64,000 bases of DNA from Dissulfurirhabdus thermomarina (GTDB lineage: Bacteria; Desulfobacterota; Dissulfuribacteria; Dissulfuribacterales; Dissulfurirhabdaceae). The stretch is from NCBI RefSeq assembly GCF_012979235.1, contig NZ_JAATWC010000004.1:62001-126000 (forward strand), given 5' to 3'. Of the stretch, positions 18,150 to 26,604 are shown in pieces. Made by a program: the position numbers and the translations under genes. Positions within the stretch are counted from its first letter, which is position 1. Every line of letters begins with the position of its first letter. The notes below the pieces were generated by a model. The model made no database searches. It was not told the origin of the DNA and was given only the letters and a program-made list of their open reading frames with translations.

Positions 18150-18300
18150 TCTGACTTGCGTGCTTAAGAGCCTGTCCTCAAACTTCAGAGGATACGCCGC
18201 ACGACAAGAGTATCCGAAGCACTGCGGCGATCGGCTATTTTTTTGTGACGCCATCAAGCCTGGACCGTCCACCATCATCCAGGCGACACCGGCCGAGCAA
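18150..18300 (-). repeat. Dispersed repeat copy at the right border of the AT-rich island
   Basis: On the minus strand this spacer contains GTGCTTCGGATACTC, then TGCGGCGTATCC, preceded by GATGGCGTCAC and a long A run. These match the repeat near 6.52-6.56 kb (GTGCTTCGGATGCCC, TTGCGGCGTACCC). Base composition changes from AT-rich to GC-rich across it. No gene is supported between 18118 and 18399. Confidence 0.5.
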
Positions 18301-18399
18301 TAAATAAGATGTTGGCTTGCCTCTTCACCGACACGTCTCCCTCCTCTACTCCCGAGATAGAACAACGGCGCTCATGCCCATGCCACCTTGTGGTCCGCC

Positions 18400-19737
18400 T
18401 CACCTCCCCCCTCCCTTCCAAAACACCGTCCACACCCCCAGGTTCCGCCGGATATAGACTACCATGGCGGCGTTCCAGAAGACCATGCACGCCGCGCTGG
18501 CCGCGGCGGCGCCGTTCATCCCGAAGAAGGGGATGAGCACCGCGTTGAGCCCCACGTTCATCACCGTGGCTGCTGCCACGATGTTCCGCGCCGCCACGTG
18601 GTGCCCCGTCATCTGGAGGATGTAGCCCACCGAACCGCAGGAGGCGTTCACGAACTGGGCGAGGGTGAGGATCACCAGGGCCGCGGCCCCGGCCTCGAAC
18701 CCCGCTCCGAAGAGGCCGAGCAGGGGCCCGGGCGCCGCCAGGAAGACCGCGAGCACCGGGGCCGACCACCAGAAGATCATCCGGGTGGACTGCCGGGCCA
18801 CCCGGCCCAGGCCCGCCACGTCGCCCCGGCCCCAGAACTCCGAGAACTTCGGCGCGGCGATGCTGTTCACCGCCACCAGGGCGAGGCTCGTCACCGTGGC
18901 GAGCCGGACCGCCACGTTGTAGATCCCCACCTCGGCCTCCGCCCGGAAGACGCCCAGCATCAGGATGTCGGTCCAGTTCATCACCATGCCCAGCGAGGTG
19001 GTGACCATCATGGGGAAGGAGACCCCCACGAGCTCCCGGATCGGGAGGAAGGGCTCGCGCCGCACCCGGAGGAGGCCGGAGCGGGCCGTCCAGGAGACCA
19101 ACGCCGCGGCCAGGGCCGCGAGCATCCCCTGGACGTAGACCCAGAGGGCGTAGCGCGGGGAGAGGCCGGCCCCGGCGGCGAGGTAGAAGGCCGCCGCCGC
19201 CCACAGGAAGGGAAGCGCCAGCTGGTAGAACCCGTATTCCGCGGTCCGCTTGAGGCCCCGGAGCGACTCGGTGACGAGGTAGAGCGCCACGTAGGGCGGA
19301 AGGGCCCAGGCGGCCAGCTCGAGAAGCGGAGCGAGGCCGGGCTTCCGGAAGACGGCGTCCGCAAGCCACCCGGCGGCGGCGTGGATCACCAAGGCGAGCC
19401 CCGCGGCGGCGGGGAGCCCCAGCCCCAAGGCCTTCAGGAAGACGTCCTTCACCCGCCCCGGCCGCCCGGCCGAGGCCCCGGCCGCCACGAAGCGAAGGAG
19501 CGCGAGATCCAGCCCCAGACGCCCGGCCATCCCCGCCACCTGGAGCACGGTGAAGGCCAGGGCGAAGAGGCCCCACGCCTCGGCCCCCAGCCGGCGGGTC
19601 ACCAGCAGGGTGAACCCGTAGGCGGCGGCCATGCCCAGGACGCGGAGGACGAGAAACACCCCGCTCCCCCGGACCAGCTCGGCCAGGTCCCGGTCGCCGG
19701 CGACCCGCTCCCGCAGGCGGCTCAACCGCCGGATCAC
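18400..19737 (-). CDS. Polysaccharide flippase (Wzx-like, MATE/PST family)
   Basis: A 445-residue protein with about 12 predicted membrane helices, starting LVRGSGVFLVLRVLGMAAAY and containing LLVTRRLGAEAWGLFAL, both typical of PST flippases that move undecaprenyl-linked repeats across the inner membrane. The C-terminal half has FGAGFEAGAAALVIL and IPFFGMNGAAAAS, also common in this family. It is GC-rich, unlike the adjoining AT-rich genes, so it belongs to the resident part of the locus. Its ATG overlaps the stop of the upstream acyltransferase by four bases. Confidence 0.88.
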   Translation of the reverse strand: MIRRLSRLRERVAGDRDLAELVRGSGVFLVLRVLGMAAAYGFTLLVTRRLGAEAWGLFALAFTVLQVAGMAGRLGLDLALLRFVAAGASAGRPGRVKDVFLKALGLGLPAAAGLALVIHAAAGWLADAVFRKPGLAPLLELAAWALPPYVALYLVTESLRGLKRTAEYGFYQLALPFLWAAAAFYLAAGAGLSPRYALWVYVQGMLAALAAALVSWTARSGLLRVRREPFLPIRELVGVSFPMMVTTSLGMVMNWTDILMLGVFRAEAEVGIYNVAVRLATVTSLALVAVNSIAAPKFSEFWGRGDVAGLGRVARQSTRMIFWWSAPVLAVFLAAPGPLLGLFGAGFEAGAAALVILTLAQFVNASCGSVGYILQMTGHHVAARNIVAAATVMNVGLNAVLIPFFGMNGAAAASAACMVFWNAAMVVYIRRNLGVWTVFWKGGGR

Positions 19738-20906
19738 GGCCCGGCGCCCCCGCCATCACCGCTCCCCCTTTCCCCGTGCCGAAACGCACGCTGTTCCACC
19801 TGCCATTCCGGCCACCCCGCCCGGAAAAACGGCCGGCCCGCCGCCGCCCAGGCGGCGCCGCGGGCGAAGAGGGCGTCGGCCGACCGCCGGAGGCGCCGCA
19901 AGAGAGGCCGCTCGACGTGGCGGTGCAGCAGGAGCCCGGCCCCCACGGCGCTCGCCGCGAGGAAAAAGAGCACCAGGGCGGCGCCGGGCTGGGAGCCGAT
20001 CGCCCCGCCCCAGAGCGGGTCCAGGGCCGTGACCAGCTTGAAGGCCAGCCGCTCCACCTGGCCGTGCACCAGATAGATGGCGTAGGAGGCGTCCCCCACC
20101 AGGGAGAGGAGGCGCCGCCGCGCGAAGAAGCCCTCCACCGCCGGGGAGGCGGAGCCCAAGACCAGGAGGAGGCTCCCGGCGCCGAGGCCCAGGATGGAGG
20201 GAAGGTCCCTCGGCCAGGTCGCGACGGACGCCGGCCTCGCAAAGAGGGCGGCCGCCGTGGCCGCGAAGAGGATGCCGCCGGCCGCCAGGCAGGCCGCCCC
20301 CACCCTCCCCCCGGCCGCCGGCCGGAGCCGCCGGAGCCCGAACCAGAGACCGCCGGCCGCGAGACCGAAGAGGAACAATAGGTTGAAGGGATGGAGCAGG
20401 ATGCCGCCCCGCCAGGGGCCGGCCAGGAGCAGGCCGAGCCAGGCCGCCGCCACCGCGGCCCCGAGCCGCCGGTCCAGGACCAGGGCGGAGAAGAGGGCAT
20501 AGAAGAGCACCTCGTAGCGGAGCGTCCAGCTCACCGGGATCACCAGCACGTTCTCCTTCATGAAGAAGAGGGCGTTCAGCCAGAACTCCCGGAGGTCCGG
20601 GCCGTGGACGAGGAACCGCCACCCCCCGGAGGCGAGCAGGATGATCCAGTAGAACGGGTAGATCCGGACCAGGCGCCGCGTCCAGTACCACGGCAGGCGC
20701 CGGGGCCGGCCCACGTCGCCGGCGTGGGCGAAGAGGATGATGAACCCGCTGATCACGAAGAAGAGGTGGACGCCGCAGAAGCCCACGCGGAAGGCCCCCC
20801 AGAGGGGCGCCACCCCGTAGTGGCCGGCCACCCGGAGCGTCCCGTGGAAGAGGACCACCAGGAGGACCGCCAGGGCCCGCCAGGCCTGGATGGTTTCAAG
20901 TTTCAC
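19734..20906 (-). CDS. Acyltransferase 3 family membrane protein (OafA/YrhL-like)
   Basis: A 390-residue multi-span protein of the acyltransferase 3 family, which usually O-acetylates surface sugars. Characteristic positions: ETIQAWRALAVLLVVLFHG with the early Arg and His, FFVISGFIILFAHAG, RRLVRIYPFYW, and SYAIYLVHGQVE near the C-terminus. It sits between wzz and the flippase gene and is coupled to the latter through ATGA. O-acetylation of the polymer encoded here is the natural inference. Confidence 0.9.
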   Translation of the reverse strand: MKLETIQAWRALAVLLVVLFHGTLRVAGHYGVAPLWGAFRVGFCGVHLFFVISGFIILFAHAGDVGRPRRLPWYWTRRLVRIYPFYWIILLASGGWRFLVHGPDLREFWLNALFFMKENVLVIPVSWTLRYEVLFYALFSALVLDRRLGAAVAAAWLGLLLAGPWRGGILLHPFNLLFLFGLAAGGLWFGLRRLRPAAGGRVGAACLAAGGILFAATAAALFARPASVATWPRDLPSILGLGAGSLLLVLGSASPAVEGFFARRRLLSLVGDASYAIYLVHGQVERLAFKLVTALDPLWGGAIGSQPGAALVLFFLAASAVGAGLLLHRHVERPLLRRLRRSADALFARGAAWAAAGRPFFRAGWPEWQVEQRAFRHGERGSGDGGGAGP

Positions 20907-20924
20907 ACCGTCGCTCTCGCCAGG

Positions 20925-21881
20925 TCACGGCCCGGCGCCCCCGTCCTTCTCATCCGCCCGCTCCCGCTGCCGGTCCAGGAACTCCAGGAAGAAGGCCAGG
21001 AAGAGGGCGAGGAGCCCCCCGCCCAGGGTCCCCCCCACCACGATGAGGGCCCGGCGCGGGCGTTCCTTCTCGCGGGGCGGGGCCGCCGGGTCGATGACCC
21101 GGAAGGCGTACTCCTCCCGGACGTTGGCCAGCATGATGGTCTTGATCTGCCCCTCGATGAGCCGGTAGATGGCCTGCTGGAGCTCCACCACGTCGGTCTT
21201 CCTGAGCTCCCGCTCGAGGTAGTCGATGCTGCGGCGCGCCTCGGCCACCGCCCGCTCCCGGAGGCGCGCGTTCACCCGCCGGACCAGCTCGTTGGCCCAC
21301 CGGGCGGCCAGCTCCGGGTCGGTCCACTCCACGGCCAGGGTGACGAGCCCGGTCTTGCGGTCCTCCTCCACGAAGCGGACGTCCTCGTCGAATCGGCGCC
21401 AGGCGTCCCACAGGGTGGGCCGGTCCTCCGGGTCCGCCGCCTTCCAGCGCCGTTTTTCGGTGTCCCACTCGTCGGCGAAGAGGACGGGAAGCAGCTTCTC
21501 CTCCTTGATGAAGGCCTCGGTGAAGGAACGCGAGGTGAGGGTGGCCACCGCCTCCGCCTTGCTGCTCTCCGTGCCCCCGATGTCCACCCCGGCCATGGCG
21601 GCCAGCCCCCCGAACCGGGAGGCCAGGCTCGAAAGGCGCGCATCCTGGTCCTGGTCCGTCACCGGGGCCAGGAGCACCTCGGCCCGGTAGACCGGCGGGA
21701 GAAGAAGGGCCGCCAGGAGGGCCGCCGCGGCGGCCAGGAGCGTCACCCCGGCCAGCAGCCGCCGGCGGCGGCAGAGCACTCCCCAGAGGGCCGCGAGATC
21801 CACCTCCTCCTCTTCCAGGGCCCCGGAGACCGGGACGAAGTAACCCTGGAGCGCGGGCCGCCGAGGTTCCCGAGGTTCCAC
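20925..21881 (-). CDS. Wzz-type polysaccharide chain-length determinant
   Basis: A 318-residue inner-membrane protein with two transmembrane helices (about residues 43-62 and 285-305) framing a coiled periplasmic domain, as in Wzz/PCP co-polymerases. The second helix is preceded by the proline-rich motif region (VIDPAAPPREKERPRRALIV). There is no C-terminal tyrosine kinase domain. It starts 10 bases downstream of the SLBB gene on the same strand. It would set polymer length together with the polymerase and connect to the export channel. Confidence 0.88.
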   Translation of the reverse strand: MEPREPRRPALQGYFVPVSGALEEEEVDLAALWGVLCRRRRLLAGVTLLAAAAALLAALLLPPVYRAEVLLAPVTDQDQDARLSSLASRFGGLAAMAGVDIGGTESSKAEAVATLTSRSFTEAFIKEEKLLPVLFADEWDTEKRRWKAADPEDRPTLWDAWRRFDEDVRFVEEDRKTGLVTLAVEWTDPELAARWANELVRRVNARLRERAVAEARRSIDYLERELRKTDVVELQQAIYRLIEGQIKTIMLANVREEYAFRVIDPAAPPREKERPRRALIVVGGTLGGGLLALFLAFFLEFLDRQRERADEKDGGAGP

Positions 21882-21891
21882 GTCCCCTCCC

Positions 21892-24423
21892 CTAGAAGGC
21901 GCCCACGGCGTTGGCCGCGGCGGCGGCCAGCGCCAGGCGGTAGATGATCTCCGTCACGTCGCCGAAGAGGGCGAGCGGCCGGATCCGTTCCGCGTCGAGG
22001 GGCACCACGATGGTGTCGCCGGGCTCGATGCGCCGGTCGTAGGTGTGGATGAACCAGAGCGTGGTGCTGCTGCCGAGGACCGAGCCGTCGGCCCGCACCA
22101 CGTACACCCGACCCGGGTCGGCCTTCTGGGTGAAGCCGCCGCTCTTCTGGATGTAGTCGTTCCGGGAGAGCGCCGGGTCGTAGAGGTGCGAGGTGGGGTA
22201 GAAGACCTCCCCGATGACGCTCACCTCCTGCGGCCGCCGCGGCACGAGGAGCCGGTCCCCGTTCTCGAGGACCACGTCCTTGTCCGCCCGGCCGGCGAGG
22301 ATCCCCGGCAGGTCGATCACCATGCGCCCCGTGGCGTTGGTGCTCTCGAGCTCCTCGGCCAGGGAGCGGGCGAGATCCAGGGCCTGGGCCTTCTTGGGGT
22401 CTTCCTGGACCTGGCGAAGCGAGATGGAAGACAGGTCCGCCCGGAGCCGCCGGGCCATCCGGTCCATCTGCTCCTGCTCCTTGGCCCGGAGAGAGGCCCG
22501 GAGGAAGACCGCCCCCCGCGGGTAGGCGAGGTCGGTGAGCCCGCCGGCCCGGCGGATCACCGACGAGAGGGTCTCGCCCCGGCGGATGGCGTAGCTGCCG
22601 GGAAAGCGCACCTCGCCCCCCACCTCCACCCGCTCCTGCTTCCGCCAGCGGGGGATCTCCTTGACGTTCAGGTAGTCGTGGGGCCGGAGCGCCAGGTCCG
22701 CCGCCGGGTCACCCCGGAGCACGGCGGCGAGATCCACCGGGACGTGCGCCGTCTGCCGGTAGGCGCCCTTGACCACCTCGTACCGGGTCAGCTCCGCCTC
22801 CAGGGCATAGGCGGCCTCCTGGAGATCGCCCCCCGCCCGGATGAGGTCGCTCACCCGCATCCCGGGCTCCAGGGGGTAGCGCCCGGGCGCCCGCACCCGG
22901 CCCCCCACCGCCACCTCCGGAAGCGGCGCCCCGTGCCGGGCCTGGGCGGCGAGCTCTCCTAGCAGCCGGTCCACCACCGGGGCCCGGTCCCCCGCCGAGG
23001 CAAAGACGTAGAGCGTGTCCCGCGGCCGGAGGGGGACGTCCGCCGGGCCGCCCCTCTCGGCGAAGGCCCGGCGAAGATCCACGGAGAAGACCTCGACGAA
23101 CCGCTCCGGCTGCCGCTCCCGCCGGACGAGCACGTAGCCGAGGTCCGCCCGGGGCTTCAGGGCGTAAGCCGAGGGGACGAGGTCCGTGACCCGCATCCCC
23201 TCCTGCCACTGGTACCCCCCGGGCCGCTGGACGTGGCCGGCGAGCCACACCACGTCCTCCATCTCCGCCAGCACGGACGGGACCCGCACCCGGTCGCCGT
23301 CCTGGACCGGCACCGCCCGCCCCGCCTCGGCGGCGAGGTCCACGTCGATCAGGGTCCGCTCGCGCCGATCGCTGATCCGCTCCACCCGGACGGCCGACGG
23401 GTCCGCCGTGGGAAGGAGCCCGCCCGCCAGGGCCACGGCCTCGCCCACGGTCCGCTCGCCCCGGAGCTCGTAGACGGCGGGCCGCTTCACCTCCCCCGCC
23501 ACCCACACCCGGGCCCCCACGGGGGGGACGAAGATGACGTCGCCGGGCTGAAGCCGCGCATCCGAGCTGGTGTCGCCCCGCAGCAGCAGGTCGTAGAGGT
23601 CGATCCGGCCCACCACCTTGCCCTGCCGCTTGAGCTGGATGTCGCGCAGCGAGCCGGTGAGCGCCACCCCGCCACCGACGAAGAGGGCGTTGGTCATGGT
23701 GGAGAGGGCGCTCACCGTGTAGGAGCCCGGCCGGAAGGCCTCGCCCAGGAGGAAGACCCGGATGGACCGGAGCGGCCCCATGGTGACCCCCGCCTTGACG
23801 CCGATCATCTGGCGGGCGATCCGGTCCCGGACGAGGCGGCGCAGCTCCTCGAACCGGAGCCCCGCCACCGGGACCGGCCCGATGCCCGGCAGGTGCAGCA
23901 GCCCCTCCCGGGTCACCACCAGGGTGTAGTCCGCGTTCTCCTTGCCGAAGAGCTGGACCTGGACCGTGTCGCCCGGCCCCACCACGTAGTCGGCGGGCAC
24001 GGGGATGTCCGTGGCCGGGGCGAAGGTGCTGGGGACCCCGGCGAAGAGGTCGTAGCCGAAGTAGCGGAGCCCCCCCGGGCCCCGCCCGGCGGTGGCGTTC
24101 GCGGCGCCGGTGGCGTTGTCCCCTTCCTCGCGCAGCCAGGGGGGCAGCACGGGGCCGGGCGCGGGGGCCGGGGGGACCCGGCGCGGGGTCACCAGCTCCG
24201 GCTCGGCCAGCGGGGCCTCGGCACCGCCGGCCCCCTCCCGCCGCTTGAGCTCCTCGAGGAGGGCCGCCCGCTGGTCCGGGGTGAGGCCCCGGAGGAGTTC
24301 GAGGCCGGCGGCACCCGGCGTCGCGCCCCCGGCCGCCCGGGCCGGTCCCGCCGGCACGAAGGCGCCCGCGGCCAGCACCGCCGCCGCCAGCACCGCCGCC
24401 ATGAGCCACCGCCTCGGTCGCAT
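21892..24423 (-). CDS. Polysaccharide export protein with multiple SLBB repeats
   Basis: An 843-residue periplasmic/outer-membrane export component. There is a signal peptide (residues 1-30, ending ARAAGG) without a lipobox cysteine. A Wza-type export domain follows (DYVVGPGDTVQVQLFGKENA). About six beta-grasp SLBB units come next, each with a G-V/E-x-R-P-G-x-Y core: LGEAFRPGSY, AGEVKRPAVY, AGHVQRPGGY, GGRVRAPGRY, GGEVRFPGSY and IGEVFYPTSH. The C-terminus is hydrophobic and alanine-rich. It is longer than classical Wza (~380 residues), with an expanded repeat stack. The ATG at 24423 is preceded by GGAGAAGGAGGAGGG. Confidence 0.92.
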   Translation of the reverse strand: MRPRRWLMAAVLAAAVLAAGAFVPAGPARAAGGATPGAAGLELLRGLTPDQRAALLEELKRREGAGGAEAPLAEPELVTPRRVPPAPAPGPVLPPWLREEGDNATGAANATAGRGPGGLRYFGYDLFAGVPSTFAPATDIPVPADYVVGPGDTVQVQLFGKENADYTLVVTREGLLHLPGIGPVPVAGLRFEELRRLVRDRIARQMIGVKAGVTMGPLRSIRVFLLGEAFRPGSYTVSALSTMTNALFVGGGVALTGSLRDIQLKRQGKVVGRIDLYDLLLRGDTSSDARLQPGDVIFVPPVGARVWVAGEVKRPAVYELRGERTVGEAVALAGGLLPTADPSAVRVERISDRRERTLIDVDLAAEAGRAVPVQDGDRVRVPSVLAEMEDVVWLAGHVQRPGGYQWQEGMRVTDLVPSAYALKPRADLGYVLVRRERQPERFVEVFSVDLRRAFAERGGPADVPLRPRDTLYVFASAGDRAPVVDRLLGELAAQARHGAPLPEVAVGGRVRAPGRYPLEPGMRVSDLIRAGGDLQEAAYALEAELTRYEVVKGAYRQTAHVPVDLAAVLRGDPAADLALRPHDYLNVKEIPRWRKQERVEVGGEVRFPGSYAIRRGETLSSVIRRAGGLTDLAYPRGAVFLRASLRAKEQEQMDRMARRLRADLSSISLRQVQEDPKKAQALDLARSLAEELESTNATGRMVIDLPGILAGRADKDVVLENGDRLLVPRRPQEVSVIGEVFYPTSHLYDPALSRNDYIQKSGGFTQKADPGRVYVVRADGSVLGSSTTLWFIHTYDRRIEPGDTIVVPLDAERIRPLALFGDVTEIIYRLALAAAAANAVGAF

Positions 24424-24527
24424 CCCTCCTCCTTCTCCGGCGGGCCCGCCCCGCCGCCACCCCCTCTCCGCGGCCCGCCCCGGCGCCCCCACGCCGGCCC
24501 GGCGGCCGCCCCCGGCCGGGCGGAGGG

Positions 24528-25283
24528 TCACACCCGGCCGGTCTTCTTCATCCAGCGCGCCACGCCGAAGAACGCGAGGAAGGCCAGGAAGGGGACGGCC
24601 AGCAGCCCGGGCCGCTCCGGGACCGGCGACGGCGCGTAGAGCCGGTAGTACTTGTAGAGGAGAAGGACGTAGAGCCCCGAAGAGAGCTGGAACAGGGTCC
24701 CGTACTCCTTGTTCACCACCCGCTTCCAATCGAACCGGTGCTGCGCCAGGGTCCGCCCCAGGCCCCGGAGGCGGGGCCAGAAACGGTTCACGTCCCGGCA
24801 ATAGGCCTCGTAGCCCGGGCCGAACCGGCCCCGGAGGTAGTGCTCCTCCGCCCGGGTGATGCTGAGGTAGACCAGGAGGAAGAAGGGAAACGCCCCCAGG
24901 ATCACCCAGGGCGAGCCGTAGGCCAGGCACGCGCCCGCGGCGATGAGGAGGTTTCCGAGGTACATGGGGTTCCGGGTGTGGGCGTAGATCCCCTCGGTCA
25001 CCAGGTCGGCGGCGTAGATGCGCCGCTTCTTCCCGCCCCGCTTGATGTAGACCAGGCCGATGGTGGCGCACCGGACCACCTCGCCCGCCAGGGCCAGCAG
25101 GACGCCGGCCGTCACCCCGGCCAGGTCCAGGCGGGGATCGCCGCCGAGCCGCGCCGGCGGCACCGTCACCGCCAGGACCACGAACAGCACCGGGAACAAC
25201 CCGTTGCGGTAGCGGAAGAAGAAGTTCCCCAGCCGGACGGAAAGGGGGACGCGGGAGGCGGAAGCGTCGGCGGTCTCGTTCAT
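24528..25283 (-). CDS. Isoprenylcysteine carboxyl methyltransferase-like membrane methyltransferase
   Basis: A 251-residue membrane protein with the ICMT/PEMT signature: VTEGIYAHTRNPMYLGNLLIAAG, then RAEEHYLRGRFGPGYEAYCRDVNRFWP, which form the SAM- and substrate-binding ends of the last helices. Bacterial members methylate unknown lipids or membrane substrates. It lies between cmoA and the SLBB gene on the same strand; about 105 bases separate it from the latter. The link to polysaccharide export is by position only. Confidence 0.82.
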   Translation of the reverse strand: MNETADASASRVPLSVRLGNFFFRYRNGLFPVLFVVLAVTVPPARLGGDPRLDLAGVTAGVLLALAGEVVRCATIGLVYIKRGGKKRRIYAADLVTEGIYAHTRNPMYLGNLLIAAGACLAYGSPWVILGAFPFFLLVYLSITRAEEHYLRGRFGPGYEAYCRDVNRFWPRLRGLGRTLAQHRFDWKRVVNKEYGTLFQLSSGLYVLLLYKYYRLYAPSPVPERPGLLAVPFLAFLAFFGVARWMKKTGRV

Positions 25284-25377
25284 GGCACCTCGTGGAAACC
25301 CAGAGGGCGCGGGCGGTCATGCGGGGACCACCCGGCGCGGCGCGGTGTCGATGCGGTGGACGGCGGCACCATTATCA

Positions 25378-26106
25378 TCACTTGATGGCCAGGATGCCGC
25401 AGAAGTTGTACCAGCGGAAGAAGTTGTCCACCTGGCGGAAGCCGCTCTCCAGGAGCAGCTCCCGGTTCTCCACGTAGTGGTAGGGGATGAGCACGTTCTC
25501 GAGGGCCTCCCGCTTCTGGGCGATCTCCAGCTCGGAATACCCGTTCCGCCGCTTCATCTCGTGGTAGTACTTGATGAAGAGCCGGTTGATGGTGGAGTCC
25601 GGGCTCAGGACCTTCTCCACCAGGATCAGGCACCCGTTCGGGAGGATGCCGTCGGCCACGGACCGCATGAGCCGGTTCCGGTAGAGGGGCCGGACGAACT
25701 GCAGCGTGAGGTTCAGGATGACCACCGAGGCGTTCTCCACCTCGACGCCCTTGTTGAGGTCCCCCTGGACCAACCGGCACGGGCGGGTGACCCCGGCGCG
25801 TTCCAGCTTCTCCCTCGCCCGGTCGAGCATGGCCTGGGAGGAGTCCACCCCCACGAATGTGACCTCGGGGGAGACCACGCGGTCGATCTGGAGGAAGGTG
25901 TTGCCGGTGGAGCAGCCCAGGTCGTAGAGGTTCGTCCCGGGCACGGCGAAATCCGCGGACATCTCGCCGATCATGCGCTGGATCTCGGCGTAGAAGGGGA
26001 CCGAGCGGTCCAGCATGTCGTCGAAGACCTCGGCGACGTTCGTGCCGAAGTCGAAGTCCTCGATGAAATCCTTCGGGTCGCGGAAGACCTTGTCGGACTT
26101 GGTCAT
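25378..26106 (-). CDS. cmoA: tRNA uridine-34 carboxymethyl-SAM synthase
   Basis: CmoA converts SAM and prephenate to carboxy-SAM, used to make cmo5U34 in tRNA. The 242-residue protein starts MTKSDKVFRDPKDFIEDF, a hallmark beginning (DxVF..., DF.F). It continues with VAEVFDDMLDRSVPFY, YDLGCSTGNT, VILNLTLQF and FFRWYNFCGILAIK, all close to known CmoA. The ATG at 26106 is used; a longer frame upstream lacks homology. The partner cmoB is not in the window. Confidence 0.92.
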   Translation of the reverse strand: MTKSDKVFRDPKDFIEDFDFGTNVAEVFDDMLDRSVPFYAEIQRMIGEMSADFAVPGTNLYDLGCSTGNTFLQIDRVVSPEVTFVGVDSSQAMLDRAREKLERAGVTRPCRLVQGDLNKGVEVENASVVILNLTLQFVRPLYRNRLMRSVADGILPNGCLILVEKVLSPDSTINRLFIKYYHEMKRRNGYSELEIAQKREALENVLIPYHYVENRELLLESGFRQVDNFFRWYNFCGILAIK

Positions 26107-26604
26107 GGAAGACTGCCTCCTGCATGCGGCGGGCGTCCGCCCCGGCTCCGGGGCCGCGCCCACCGGCCTCGTCAATTCATAGTCGCCCGTCCCCCCGGGT
26201 GTCAAGGAAGGGGGGGCGGCGCCTCGTTTCCCGATGGCATCGCGAGAAGCACCAATGACGGCGTTGCTGCGGCGCACCCTATACGCCTCATCCCTCGACA
26301 TCCTCGCGCCTTGCACCCGGCGATCTGGGGTGCGCCATCTACCCTGAGGCCTTTTCGGCCCATTGCCGGCTCCCGCCCTCTGTGGAGCCGAAGGCGCCGA
26401 GGGGACGGGGCTCCACAGAGGGCCGCCCTTTTAAAGTAACGCCCGCCGCAGGCGACAAGCGGTTTCGCTTCCATCGAGGCACCGAATTCCCACCCCGCCC
26501 CGTGCGAATTTGAACTCCAAGCACCCGAATCGATACGGGATGTCCCGGAATGAGACGTACTTTGGGCCCGTCGCGCAGCCGGCGATTCCTTCGCGACGCC
26601 ATCG
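26107..26604. repeat. Intergenic region: dispersed repeat copy and a long perfect hairpin
   Basis: Positions 26215-26355 carry a repeat copy with CTCGCGCCTTGCACCCGG, GGGGTGCGCCAT and CTGAGGCCTTTT, close to copies near 6.66 and 38.94 kb. Then 26375-26389 and 26409-26423 are exact 15-bp complements around a 19-base loop, followed by CCGCCCTTTTAAA. The rest, to the Wzi-like stop at 26605, has no supported gene. TTCGCGACGCCATCGTCAG at 26589-26607 echoes the ACGCCATCA ends of the repeats. Confidence 0.6.
26375..26423 (+). terminator. 15-bp perfect inverted repeat with nearby T run
   Basis: Two 15-base arms pair exactly, with a 19-base loop and TTTT at 26429-26432. It could be a terminator for plus-strand transcription, but there is no obvious plus-strand gene upstream. 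For the minus strand it lies beyond the Wzi-like gene, which ends at 26605. It is recorded as a strong structure whose role is uncertain. Confidence 0.45.
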
